Positions 44,942-54,483 are shown, numbered from the stretch's first letter. The stretch is 64,000 nucleotides of DNA from an uncultured Flavobacteriaceae bacterium (GCA_938011315.1 CALLUG010000002.1:49175-113174), one strand, 5' to 3'. Numbers and translations are program-made. Notes: generated by a model not told the origin, from the letters alone.

Positions 44942-46765
44942 TTATGCCTTACCATCCATTTTGTCTTTAAGCGCTTGTAAAGCATCATTAGCATCTCCTA
45001 AAGTAGGTTTTGCTTCAGCTGCTGCTGCTTCAGCTTTTTTAACTGCTTGCTTAACAATTTTTGCTTCTTCTTCTCTAAAAATTGCAGTATGAGAAGCGAC
45101 TACTCGCTTGAATTCTTTATTAAATTCAATGATTTTAAACTCAGACTCTTCTCCTTTTTTAAGCTTAGTTCCGTCTTCTTTTTCGAGATGACGTGAAGGA
45201 ATAAATGCAACTATATCTTCGTTAAAAACTACTGTAGCACCTTTATCTACAATTTCTTCAATTTTACCTTTATGACTAGTATCTAAGGCAAAATCTTTTT
45301 CGTAAACATTCCATGGGTTTTCTGTTGTTTGTTTATGACCTAAACTTAGTTTACGTCCTTCAACATCTAACTCAAGAACTATAACCTCTAGTTTATCGCC
45401 AACAGCACAGAACTCGCTTGGGTGTTTTATCTTTTTTGTCCAGGATAAATCTGAAATATAAATTAAACCATCAATACCTTCTTCCAACTCAACAAAAACA
45501 CCAAAGTTTGTAAAGTTACGTACAACCCCTGTGTGCTTAGAACTTAAAGGATATTTTGCAGTAATGTCTGTCCAAGGGTCTTGGCTTAGTTGTTTAATTC
45601 CTAAAGACATTTTACGTTCTTCTCTATCTAGAGTTAAAATTTGTGCTTCAATTTCGTCTCCTACAGTAACAAAATCTTGAGCAGATCGTAAATGGGTAGA
45701 CCAAGACATTTCGGAAACATGGATTAAACCTTCAACACCTTCTGCTACTTCAATAAACGCACCGTAATCTGCAATTACAACTACTTTTCCTTTTACATTA
45801 TCACCTACTTTTAAGTCTTCTTTTAACGCTTCCCAAGGGTGCTTACTTAATTGTTTCAGACCTAATTGAATTCTAGATTTATTTTCATCAAAGTCAAGAA
45901 TCACGACATTTAGTTTTTCGTCTAACTCTACGGTTTCACTTGGGTGATTAATACGTGACCATGATAAATCTGTAATATGGATTAATCCGTCAACACCTCC
46001 AAGATCCATAAACACCCCGTAAGATGTTATATTTTTAACCGTTCCTTCAAGAACTTGTCCTTTTTCTAGCTGACCAATAATTTCTTTTTTCTGGATTTCA
46101 ATATCTGCTTCAATCAAAGCTTTGTGAGATACAACCACGTTTTTAAATTCGTGATTAATCTTTACTACCTTAAATTCCATGGTTTTATTAACATACTGAT
46201 CGTAATCTCTAATTGGTTTTACGTCAATTTGAGATCCTGGAAGGAAAGCCTCTATACCAAAAACATCTACAATCATTCCTCCTTTGGTGCGGCACTTAAC
46301 AAAGCCATTAACAATCTCGCCGGTATCGTGAGCATTATTTACTCTATCCCAAGCTTTTATGATTCTAGCTTTTCTGTGTGATAGGACTAATTGTCCTGTA
46401 GCGTCTTCACGAATATCTATTAATACTTCTACTTTATCGCCTACTTTTAGTCCTGGGTTGTAGCGAAACTCGTTTAAGGAAATAACCCCCTCAGATTTTG
46501 CATTGATATCAATAATTGCATCACGATCCGAAATATGAATAACTTCCCCTTGTACAACCTCATCATTAAGGGTATCTACAAAGTTTTCTGCGACTAATTT
46601 TTCAAACTCTTCTAGCTTAGTATCTTCAACAGGATCAATACCCTCTTCGTAATTGTGCCAGTTAAAGTCTGCTAAAAATTGTTCTGGGTTTACTTGCTCT
46701 TGTGGTTCTGTGTGAGCGTCAACTTTAGTTTCTACCTCAGTTGCTGTTTCTTTTTTTTCAGCCAT
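44942..46765 (-). CDS. rpsA: 30S ribosomal protein S1
   Basis: A 607-residue S1 with an acidic N-terminal tail and six S1 (OB-fold) repeats, for example GMIVDVFGIEAFLPGSQ, GVFMDLGGVDGLIHITDLSWSR, GAFIEVAEGVEGLIHVSEMSW and GVFVELEEGIDGLIYISDLSWTK. The C-terminus is alanine/lysine-rich. It binds mRNA leaders and aids initiation on messages lacking Shine-Dalgarno pairing, which is the norm in Bacteroidetes. It is monocistronic. The leader holds a hairpin CCTTTTA/TAAAAGG, which might take part in autoregulation (inference). Confidence 0.96.
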   Translation of the reverse strand: MAEKKETATEVETKVDAHTEPQEQVNPEQFLADFNWHNYEEGIDPVEDTKLEEFEKLVAENFVDTLNDEVVQGEVIHISDRDAIIDINAKSEGVISLNEFRYNPGLKVGDKVEVLIDIREDATGQLVLSHRKARIIKAWDRVNNAHDTGEIVNGFVKCRTKGGMIVDVFGIEAFLPGSQIDVKPIRDYDQYVNKTMEFKVVKINHEFKNVVVSHKALIEADIEIQKKEIIGQLEKGQVLEGTVKNITSYGVFMDLGGVDGLIHITDLSWSRINHPSETVELDEKLNVVILDFDENKSRIQLGLKQLSKHPWEALKEDLKVGDNVKGKVVVIADYGAFIEVAEGVEGLIHVSEMSWSTHLRSAQDFVTVGDEIEAQILTLDREERKMSLGIKQLSQDPWTDITAKYPLSSKHTGVVRNFTNFGVFVELEEGIDGLIYISDLSWTKKIKHPSEFCAVGDKLEVIVLELDVEGRKLSLGHKQTTENPWNVYEKDFALDTSHKGKIEEIVDKGATVVFNEDIVAFIPSRHLEKEDGTKLKKGEESEFKIIEFNKEFKRVVASHTAIFREEEAKIVKQAVKKAEAAAAEAKPTLGDANDALQALKDKMDGKA

Positions 46766-46993
46766 TGCTGATTAATGTTTGTATTCCATAAGCCTTCAGA
46801 CGTATTAAGCAATTCACTTATAGAAGTATTATTATTTTTTATTATCCTTTTATCGTCATGAATTATTGCTAAAAGGAGTGCAAAAATACATATAATTAAT
46901 AGATTAGACTATTTTTTGAAAAATAAAAATACTAAGCATGTCAATAAGTTATTTGCAAGTCTGAAAAAAATCTAAATACAAATGAAAATTCAT

Positions 46994-47001
46994 TAACTTT
47001 G
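46994..47001 (+). promoter_or_regulatory. -7 box of the restriction-modification operon
   Basis: TAACTTTG exactly fits TAnnTTTG, 24 bp before the TTG start of the nuclease. No clear TTG at -33. Confidence 0.45.
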
Positions 47002-47025
47002 TATTCAACCTAATATAATCCGAAG

Positions 47026-47919
47026 TTGGATAATAACATAAATATTCCTGTAATAATTGAAATCCCTATTAATGAGCAGAAGGAATTAGATACATTAATT
47101 AAAACTTACAGAAAGAAGTATATTAGAACTTCACAAGAAATAATTGAAAAAGTCTTTCTAGAAAATCAATCTTTTCTAACAAAAGTAAGACAAAGAAAAG
47201 TTAGTAAGTCTATTTCAGAGTTAAGAGAAATCGTTTGGAATGAATACCTAAAATACGAGGTTGAATTCAACATTATTTTGGTACAAGATTTGTATAAAAT
47301 CTTAAAAACACCAAAACAGGTTTTAAACGCTTTGTTAAATCAAAATATAGCACATTTAAAAGGTAAAGAATTACAAGAAGAAGTTGTTAAAATTTGTGGA
47401 GAATACGCCGGTCGAGTGTATCCATATATTTATAAAATTGCGTTAAGCAACACTAATTCAAGACGTTCAAGAGCAGGAAAAACATTTGAATCAATTATCT
47501 ACAAAGTTTATAAATGCTTAAATTATGATTTCGATTCACAAGGAAAAGTTGGAAGAAAAACCTTTACAGAGCTTGGTTTGGGCAAAAAAGTTGATTCAAT
47601 TTTACCGAGTGTATTGGCTTACGAGAAGCGCAGAAACAAAACTATTGTTGGAACAATGAAAACTTCATTGCGAGAACGTTGGCAAGAAGTTGCAGAGGAA
47701 ATAGAACGCACAAAAATACCTGAAATCCATTTATTAACAGTAGATGAAGATATTTCTTTAAGCAAAGCCCAAGAAATGAGTAATCACAATATAATAGTTG
47801 TAGCTTACGACTGGATAGCTAATTCTGAAAAACTAAAAAAAATGAAAAACATTATAAGTTTTGAAGATTACCTATTTGAAGAAATCCCTTCAATTTTTAA
47901 ATTTTGGGAGAATGCATAG
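47026..47919 (+). CDS. type II restriction endonuclease, EcoRII-C/PspGI-like
   Basis: A 297-residue predicted nuclease. The C-terminal half carries an EcoRII-C-like PD-(D/E)XK core: RRSRAGKTFESIIYKVY (about 146-162), GKKVDSILPS with Asp190, TMKTSLRERWQEVAEE with Lys212, and EIHLLTVDEDIS. The N-terminal 140 residues are helical and basic, with no recognised domain; the size suits PspGI or SsoII rather than the longer EcoRII. The start is TTG, as no ATG occurs before the conserved part. It overlaps the cytosine methyltransferase by 8 bp, which strongly supports the restriction role. Predicted target: a CCWGG/CCNGG-like site. Confidence 0.85.
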   Translation: MDNNINIPVIIEIPINEQKELDTLIKTYRKKYIRTSQEIIEKVFLENQSFLTKVRQRKVSKSISELREIVWNEYLKYEVEFNIILVQDLYKILKTPKQVLNALLNQNIAHLKGKELQEEVVKICGEYAGRVYPYIYKIALSNTNSRRSRAGKTFESIIYKVYKCLNYDFDSQGKVGRKTFTELGLGKKVDSILPSVLAYEKRRNKTIVGTMKTSLRERWQEVAEEIERTKIPEIHLLTVDEDISLSKAQEMSNHNIIVVAYDWIANSEKLKKMKNIISFEDYLFEEIPSIFKFWENA

Positions 47920-48946
47920 AAATATTAAAATAATAGATCTTTTTGCTGGAATTGGCGGAATTAGATTAGGGTTTGAAAATGCTTCAAAACGTAAAATTGA
48001 TTGTGTTTTCACAAGCGAATGGGATAAATATTCAAAAGAAACTTATCAAGCAAACTACAACAACGAAGATGTATTTGGAGATATTACACAAATAGATGAA
48101 AATGAAGTTCCAGAACACGATGTTTTATTGGCGGGATTTCCCTGTCAACCATTTTCGCAAGCTGGTTTAAAAAAAGGATTTTCAGATACAAGAGGTACTT
48201 TGTTTTTTGATATTGAAAGAATATTAATTCATAGAAAACCACAAGCATTTTTACTAGAAAATGTAAAGCAATTAAGAGGTCACGATAAAGGTAGGACACT
48301 AAAAACTATTATATCACATTTAAAAAAAATTGGTTATAACAATGTTCAACACGAAGTTTTGCGAGCAAGAGATTTTGGACTTCCACAAAACCGAGAAAGA
48401 ATATATATCGTTGGCTTTTTAGATGATACTATTAAGTTTGAGTTTCCAAAACCTACATTTGAACCAACAAAAGTTGGAGATATTCTAGAACAGAATGTAG
48501 ACGATAAATATACAATTTCAGATAAACTCTGGGCAGGGCATCAACGCAGAAAACGTGAAAACAAATTGAAAGGAAAAGGTTTTGGTTATGGAATGGTTAG
48601 TGAAAATTCTGAATACACAAATACACTTTCAGCAAGATACTATAAAGATGGTAGTGAGGTTTTAATTCAACAAAAAGACAAAAATCCACGAAAACTAACA
48701 CCAAGAGAGTGCGCGAGATTACAAGGATTTCCAGATACTTTTAAAATTCCAGTTTCTAATACACAAGCATATCGTCAATTTGGAAATAGTGTCCCTGTGA
48801 AAGTTATAGAGAAAGTTGCAAAACAGATGATAAAACATTTGAACTTAGGAGTTGAAAAGAAAAAAGCTAGCAGGATAACAACGCATATAAAAAATAGCAA
48901 CTCACACTCTGACACAAAGGTTATTGCATATAATGGAGTTAATTAA
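47912..48946 (+). CDS. DNA (cytosine-5)-methyltransferase, Dcm-like
   Basis: A 344-residue C5 methyltransferase protecting the host from the adjacent nuclease. Motif I DLFAGIGGIRLGFE (9-22), motif IV GFPCQPFSQAG with nucleophile Cys78, motif VI ENV (116-118), motif VIII QNRERI (159-164), motif IX RKLTPRECARLQGFP and motif X FGNSVPVKVIEKVAKQ are all intact. The target-recognition region (about 198-252), with GKGFGYGMV and TLSARYYKDGSEVLI, closely resembles that of Dcm/EcoRII (CCWGG). The frame is open upstream to 47861, but the ATG at 47912, inside ATGCATAG, gives the normal N-terminus. Confidence 0.94.
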   Translation: MHRNIKIIDLFAGIGGIRLGFENASKRKIDCVFTSEWDKYSKETYQANYNNEDVFGDITQIDENEVPEHDVLLAGFPCQPFSQAGLKKGFSDTRGTLFFDIERILIHRKPQAFLLENVKQLRGHDKGRTLKTIISHLKKIGYNNVQHEVLRARDFGLPQNRERIYIVGFLDDTIKFEFPKPTFEPTKVGDILEQNVDDKYTISDKLWAGHQRRKRENKLKGKGFGYGMVSENSEYTNTLSARYYKDGSEVLIQQKDKNPRKLTPRECARLQGFPDTFKIPVSNTQAYRQFGNSVPVKVIEKVAKQMIKHLNLGVEKKKASRITTHIKNSNSHSDTKVIAYNGVN

Positions 48947-48955
48947 CTGAAAATT

Positions 48956-48980
48956 AGTAGTTAAAACTCACTACTTTTTA
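48956..48980 (+). terminator. possible terminator after the methyltransferase gene
   Basis: AGTAGT (48956-48961) can pair with ACTACT (48970-48975), followed by TTTTTA. It is a weak stem but well placed, just after the stop codon. Confidence 0.45.
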
Positions 48981-49058
48981 TAAAAAATACGATATAACAA
49001 AAGTTCTATAGATTTTATATTATTATGATTTATGGCGTTTAATAATACGAAAGCTACA

Positions 49059-49165
49059 TAATACCAATTATTATTTAGTTCATATCTTTTTTTATTCATT
49101 CATCAGTTTTTTTAATTTTATGAGACTTAGTTATGATGTATTGATTGCCCTCATAAAAAAAACTG
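49059..49165. repeat. repeat fragment and long hairpin before mutS2
   Basis: The 414-bp gap between the methyltransferase gene and mutS2 holds no gene. TAATACCAATTATTATT (49059-49075) is identical to the end of the repeat at 8195. Just after it, CAGTTTTTTT and TTATGAG (49104-49124) can pair with CTCATAAAAAAAACTG (49150-49165), a 16-bp stem with a 5-nt bulge and a 25-nt loop. This may be a terminator or the remains of a mobile element. Confidence 0.4.
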
Positions 49166-49310
49166 TAATGTTATTCTCTGTGGTGTATTAAAAATCAATA
49201 TTTGTTTTTAATTGTTTTATATTCAAAAAATTACGTTATTATTATATCTTAAAAAGTGTTTTAATAAAACAATAATACCCCTTAATCAATACATTTACAA
49301 ACATAGGGTG

Positions 49311-49318
49311 TAACTTTG
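49311..49318 (+). promoter_or_regulatory. -7 box upstream of mutS2
   Basis: TAACTTTG exactly fits TAnnTTTG, 43 bp upstream of the mutS2 ATG. Confidence 0.42.
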
Positions 49319-49361
49319 TTTTTTTATTTTTTTAAACCACCCTGTTTTAGAAATAATCAAT

Positions 49362-51527
49362 ATGATTAATATACACGAAAAAACATTACAAGATTTAGAG
49401 CTTTATACTGTTTTAAAACAGGTAAGTTTACATTGTGTCACAACACTTGGTAAAAACAGAGCTCTTGCCATTACCCCCTTTAGTTCTAAAGACGAAACAT
49501 ACAATGCCCTATTACTAACAAACGAATACCTGTCGTCTTTTTATAACGACAACCGCATTCCTAATCATGGTTTCGATACTATCGACAAAGAATTACAATT
49601 ATTAGAGATTGAAAATAGTTTTCTAGACCCTTTAAGCTTTAAAAAACTAAGTAGTATTACAGTAAGCGTTAATGAGATTTTAAAATTTCTTAAAAAGTTT
49701 AACACCTATTACCCTAAATTATATCAAGCATCATTAGAAATAACATATACAGAAGTTGTACTTACTAAAATAGATAGCATCATAGACCGCTTTAATGAAG
49801 TAAAAGACAACGCATCAGAACTATTATACAAAACACGCCAGGCCAAAAATGGCTTAAAAAACAAAATCAATACAAGTTTTATTTCCTCATTAAACACCTA
49901 TCATAATTTAGATTACCTCGACGATATTCGTGAGTCCGTTATAGACAATCATCGTGTACTTGCTGTAAAGGCAATGTATAGACGCAAAGTAAAAGGAGCT
50001 ATAATGGGAGGCAGTAAAACAGGAAGCATTGTGTATATAGAGCCAGAAACAACCTTACAATTTACTAGAGAGCTTCACAACTTAGAGTATGAGGAGCAAG
50101 AAGAAGTAACCCGTATCCTAAAGCAACTTACAGATTTTTGTCGTCCTTACACAATTTTATTTCAAAACTATCAAACATTTTTAGCCCATATCGACGTTAT
50201 TTATGCTAAGGCAAAATACGCCCAAAGTATTAATGGGATATTACCAACATTTACTGAAAAACGTAGGTTTTATATTAAAGACGCTTACCACCCTCTACTC
50301 TACTTAACAAACTTAGAAAAAAACGAAAAAACATTTCCACAATCTATAACACTACATCAAGGCAGTCGTATTATTGTTATTTCGGGACCCAATGCAGGCG
50401 GAAAAAGTATTACCCTAAAAACCGTAGGCTTATTACAGGTAATGCTACAAAGTGGATTACTAATTCCAGTTCACGAACGTAGTGAGGTCTTTTTATTTGA
50501 GCGAGTTTTGAGTGATATTGGAGATAATCAATCTATAGAAAATCATTTGAGCACCTACAGTTATCGATTAAAACAAATGAATTATTTTTTAAAGAAGTGT
50601 AATAAAAACACTCTCTTTTTGATTGATGAATTTGGCACAGGTAGCGACCCAGAACTAGGAGGTGCACTAGCCGAAACCTTTCTAGAAGTGTTTTATGAAC
50701 GTGAGGCGTTTGGTATTATTACAACACACTATGCTAACCTTAAAATATTAGCCAACGAACTCCCTTATATGCAAAATGCAAGTATGATGTTCAATGAGCG
50801 TAGTTTAGAACCACTGTACAAACTATCACTAGGGCAAGCAGGAAGTTCATTTACTTTTGAAGTAGCGCAAAAAAACGGAATCCCCTACAGTTTAATTAAC
50901 AAGTCTAAAAAGAAAATAGAACGCAGTAAAGTTCGTTTTGATGCTACTATTGCTAAGTTACAAAAGGAGCGAACAAAATTAGAAAAAACAGAACAATCAC
51001 TTAAAGTTAATGAGCAGAAAAAAAAATCTGAAACCGATAAGCTAGAAGCCACAAACCAAAAAATACAGCGCAAATTAGAAAGCTACCAAGAACTCTACGA
51101 TAGCAACCAACGCTTAATATACCTTGGACAAAAAGTTAATGACCTTGCAGAAAAATTTAGGAACAATAACAAAAAACGAGACTTAATGTCTGAGTTATTT
51201 AAAATTGTACAAATTGAAAACTCTAAACGTAAAAAAATTACGCCCAAACAAAGAAAGGTAGAAATCATTAAAGCAAAAGAAATAAAAACCGAAGTCGATA
51301 AAAAAATAAATCTTATTAGGAAAAAGAAAAAAATTGAGAAACAACGCATTAGTATCACCCCAAAGCCAAAAGTAATTTTAAAAGTTGGAGACCGCGTGCG
51401 CATGGAAGATGGTCGTGCTATTGGAAGCATTGATACTTTAGAAAAAAACAAAGCCGTAGTTAACTATGGTACTTTTACGACTAATGTAAGTGTAGATAAA
51501 CTAGAATTAGTAGAACAAAAAAAGTAA
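49362..51527 (+). CDS. mutS2: MutS2-type ATPase lacking the Smr nuclease domain
   Basis: A 721-residue MutS2-family protein. It has helical core and clamp regions (about 1-320), Walker A GPNAGGKSITLKT (about 342), Walker B LFLIDEFGTGSDPELGGALAE, and a long coiled coil rich in K, E and Q (about 510-660). The C-terminus ends in a small beta domain (KVGDRVRMEDGRAIGSIDTLE) where other MutS2 proteins continue into the Smr endonuclease; no Smr motif is visible. Roles proposed for the family are suppression of recombination and ribosome rescue. The DCC gene follows directly after the stop. Confidence 0.92.
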   Translation: MINIHEKTLQDLELYTVLKQVSLHCVTTLGKNRALAITPFSSKDETYNALLLTNEYLSSFYNDNRIPNHGFDTIDKELQLLEIENSFLDPLSFKKLSSITVSVNEILKFLKKFNTYYPKLYQASLEITYTEVVLTKIDSIIDRFNEVKDNASELLYKTRQAKNGLKNKINTSFISSLNTYHNLDYLDDIRESVIDNHRVLAVKAMYRRKVKGAIMGGSKTGSIVYIEPETTLQFTRELHNLEYEEQEEVTRILKQLTDFCRPYTILFQNYQTFLAHIDVIYAKAKYAQSINGILPTFTEKRRFYIKDAYHPLLYLTNLEKNEKTFPQSITLHQGSRIIVISGPNAGGKSITLKTVGLLQVMLQSGLLIPVHERSEVFLFERVLSDIGDNQSIENHLSTYSYRLKQMNYFLKKCNKNTLFLIDEFGTGSDPELGGALAETFLEVFYEREAFGIITTHYANLKILANELPYMQNASMMFNERSLEPLYKLSLGQAGSSFTFEVAQKNGIPYSLINKSKKKIERSKVRFDATIAKLQKERTKLEKTEQSLKVNEQKKKSETDKLEATNQKIQRKLESYQELYDSNQRLIYLGQKVNDLAEKFRNNNKKRDLMSELFKIVQIENSKRKKITPKQRKVEIIKAKEIKTEVDKKINLIRKKKKIEKQRISITPKPKVILKVGDRVRMEDGRAIGSIDTLEKNKAVVNYGTFTTNVSVDKLELVEQKK

Positions 51528-51959
51528 ATGAAACTTAGCAATATAGAAAAACAATTAAAACACAAAAAATTAATTCTATTTGATGGCGTTTGTAACCTTT
51601 GCAATACTTCCATACAGTACGTAATACAACGAGACAAGAACAATCAATTTTTATTTGCTCCTTTACAATCTAACATTGGTAAGCAACTTATAGATGCTTA
51701 TAATATTGATATTGTAAAAACTGATTCTATCTTATTATTTACACCTCAAAAAGGGATTAGCTATAAATCTACAGCAGCTCTAAAAATTGCAACTCACTTA
51801 GGATTTCCTGCCAAATTACTAGGTATATTTATTGTTTTGCCCATACCCTTAAGAGATTATGTTTATAGCTATATTGCAAAAAATAGATATCGGTGGTTTG
51901 GCAAAAAAAATGAATGTATGATTCCTACTCCAGAGTTACGAAATAAGTTTTTAGATTGA
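51528..51959 (+). CDS. thiol-disulfide oxidoreductase DCC family protein
   Basis: A 143-residue DUF393/DCC-family protein. The name-giving motif is FDGVCNLCNTSIQYVIQRD near residue 19, with a CxxC-type redox pair. A C-terminal hydrophobic stretch (IFIVLPIPLRDYVYSYIAKNRY) is characteristic. It is a thioredoxin-like fold of unknown partner. Its ATG follows the mutS2 stop codon with no spacer. Confidence 0.88.
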   Translation: MKLSNIEKQLKHKKLILFDGVCNLCNTSIQYVIQRDKNNQFLFAPLQSNIGKQLIDAYNIDIVKTDSILLFTPQKGISYKSTAALKIATHLGFPAKLLGIFIVLPIPLRDYVYSYIAKNRYRWFGKKNECMIPTPELRNKFLD

Positions 51960-51999
51960 ACGCTTAGGACTATTCCTTTTGGTAAAACATTAAAAAACT

Positions 52000-54333
52000 T
52001 TACCCAATAACGTTTAGCTTAGCAAAACGTAGTAACAGTTTTTTCAAGCCTCCATTTTCAAAATGTATTTCAGCCTTTACGTCCGCTCCTTTACCCTCTA
52101 TTTTTAACACTTTTCCTTTACCAAAACGTAAATGTTCCACCATGTTTCCTACAGTTAACTTATTGTCAAACAAGTTAGCAGAGCCATTGGCTTTTGCTAC
52201 AGGTTTAAGTCGTTTTCCTAAATCTACTTTTGGAGTTTCAGATTGTGTTGTAGCACTAGCTTTCTTTTTAAAATTTGGCTGTTTTGCTGGTTTAAAACGA
52301 ATTTTATTAGGCGGCGTATCTCCAAAAATATCTGCAGATAACATTGGATTAATACGGTGTTCTTGTATTGGAGTAAGAATATCCAAACAATCTTCTTTAA
52401 TTTCTTGAATAAATCGGCTAGGTTCAGAATCTATTAATTTACCCCAACGGTAGCGAGATAAAGCGTAGGTTAAATAAGCTTGCTGTTCTGCTCTAGTTAA
52501 AGCAACATAAAAAAGACGTCGCTCTTCCTCTAGTTCACTTCGTGTATTAATACTCATAGCACTAGGAAATAAATCTTCCTCTAAGCCTACAATAAAAACA
52601 TGGTTAAACTCCAGCCCTTTAGCTAAGTGAATTGTCATTAACGCTACATGATTTGCATCGCCTTTATTCGCATCTAAGTCGGTTACCAAGGCAATATTTT
52701 CTAAAAATTCAGCTAAGGAATCGCCTTCATCTGCCAGCTCTAATTGCCCCTCCACAAAATCTTTAACTCCATTTAGGAGTTCTTCAACATTTTCTAGTCG
52801 CACAACCCCTTCTGGAGTACTATCTTTACTAAACTCCTTTATTAACCCACTTGTTTTGGTAACATGCTCTGTTAAGTCGAAAGCATTTGCGGTTTGATTC
52901 ATAACTTGGTAACTCTCAATAAGGGTCACAAAATCTCTCAATTTATTTTTTGTTCCGCTATTAATGTTAATGTCAAGGGTATCTATCTGTTTTAAAACTT
53001 CAAAAATCGTTTTGCCATAACTATTGGCCGCTACAACCAATCTATCTATAGTGGTCTGCCCTATTCCTCTAGCGGGATAATTAATAATACGTTTTAGAGC
53101 TTCCTCATCGGCTGGGTTTAAAACCAAACGTAAATATGCTGTAATATCTTTAATTTCTTTACGCTGATAAAAAGATAGTCCTCCATAAATACGATATGGG
53201 ATATCTCGTTTTCGCAGTGCATCTTCTATAGCTCTAGATTGCGCATTGGTACGATATAATACTGCAAAATCGCTATTAGTTAACTGCTTATTCATTTTAG
53301 TCTCCCAAATGGTACTCGCTACATAACGCCCTTCATCACCATCGGTTAAGGCGCGATGTACTTTAACCTTTTCGCCCTCATCATTAGCCGTCCAAACAAC
53401 TTTATCTAGTTTAGTTTTGTTATGCTCTATAACAGAGTTTGCAGCTTCAACAATATGTTTTGTAGACCTGTAATTTTGCTCTAAGCGATACATTTTTACA
53501 TCATCGTAATCTTTTTGAAAATTTAAAATATTATTAATGTTTGCTCCTCGAAAGGCATAAATACTTTGGGCATCGTCCCCGACTACACAAATATTTTGGA
53601 AGCGATCCGCCAAAGCACGTACAATTAAATACTGAGAGTGGTTTGTGTCCTGATACTCATCGACCAAAATATATCTAAACTTATTTTGATACTGTGCTAG
53701 TACATTAGGAAAACGCGTTAGCAACTCATTAGTTCTTAATAGTAAATCATCAAAGTCCATCGCCCCTGCCTTAAAACAACGGTCAACATAAGCACTATAG
53801 AGATCTCCCATCTTAGGTCGGCGTGCCATAGCATCGGCTTCCATTAAATCTGGGTTTTTAAAATATGCTTTTACTGTTATTAAATTATTTTTGTAAGAAG
53901 AAATTCTACTATAAACCTGCTTTACTTTGTAAATATCTTTCTCTAAGCCCATCTCTTTTATAATGCTCCCCAAAAGTTTTTGAGCATCTTGAGTGTCATA
54001 AATTGTGAAATTGCTAGGAAAACCTAAATGATGCCCTTCAAACCTAAGAATTTTTGCAAAAACCGAATGAAAAGTTCCCATCCATAAATTTTTTGCTTCA
54101 CTACTGCCTACAATATCTGCAATTCGACCCTTCATTTCGCGAGCTGCCTTGTTGGTAAAGGTCAGGGCCAAAATATTAAAAGCATCTACCCCCTTACTCA
54201 TTAGGTAGGCAATGCGGTAAGTCAATACGCGTGTTTTGCCAGAACCTGCTCCTGCAATAACAATCATAGGGCCTTCTTTTTGTAATGTAGGGGCTAATTG
54301 TGCCTCGTTTAACTCGCTTAAATACCTTTCCAA
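52000..54333 (-). CDS. UvrD/PcrA-type ATP-dependent DNA helicase
   Basis: A superfamily 1A helicase unwinding DNA in repair and replication. It has motif I AGAGSGKTRVLTYRIAYL, motif II LVDEYQDTN, motif III GDDAQSIYAFRGA, motif IV LEQNYRS, motif V VALMTIHLAKGLEFNHVFIVG and motif VI FYVALTRAEQQAYL. A C-terminal KOW/Tudor-like domain (GNMVEHLRFGKGKVLKIEG) is as in PcrA. The frame is open to an ATG at 54411, but those 26 residues are not family-like; the TTG at 54333, giving MERYLSELNEAQ, matches the usual N-terminus. Confidence 0.92.
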   Translation of the reverse strand: MERYLSELNEAQLAPTLQKEGPMIVIAGAGSGKTRVLTYRIAYLMSKGVDAFNILALTFTNKAAREMKGRIADIVGSSEAKNLWMGTFHSVFAKILRFEGHHLGFPSNFTIYDTQDAQKLLGSIIKEMGLEKDIYKVKQVYSRISSYKNNLITVKAYFKNPDLMEADAMARRPKMGDLYSAYVDRCFKAGAMDFDDLLLRTNELLTRFPNVLAQYQNKFRYILVDEYQDTNHSQYLIVRALADRFQNICVVGDDAQSIYAFRGANINNILNFQKDYDDVKMYRLEQNYRSTKHIVEAANSVIEHNKTKLDKVVWTANDEGEKVKVHRALTDGDEGRYVASTIWETKMNKQLTNSDFAVLYRTNAQSRAIEDALRKRDIPYRIYGGLSFYQRKEIKDITAYLRLVLNPADEEALKRIINYPARGIGQTTIDRLVVAANSYGKTIFEVLKQIDTLDININSGTKNKLRDFVTLIESYQVMNQTANAFDLTEHVTKTSGLIKEFSKDSTPEGVVRLENVEELLNGVKDFVEGQLELADEGDSLAEFLENIALVTDLDANKGDANHVALMTIHLAKGLEFNHVFIVGLEEDLFPSAMSINTRSELEEERRLFYVALTRAEQQAYLTYALSRYRWGKLIDSEPSRFIQEIKEDCLDILTPIQEHRINPMLSADIFGDTPPNKIRFKPAKQPNFKKKASATTQSETPKVDLGKRLKPVAKANGSANLFDNKLTVGNMVEHLRFGKGKVLKIEGKGADVKAEIHFENGGLKKLLLRFAKLNVIG

Positions 54334-54483
54334 AATTTGTTGTTTATTAAAGTTTAAAAATAAGTATTGCACTGTTTTAAAACTGTTGTTGTTATTAATA
54401 ATTATGAACAATCTTTTTTTTATGCAAAAACAAATAAAAATTAAATATCTTTAGCTCTCAAACTTTAATTTTCTATACACACA

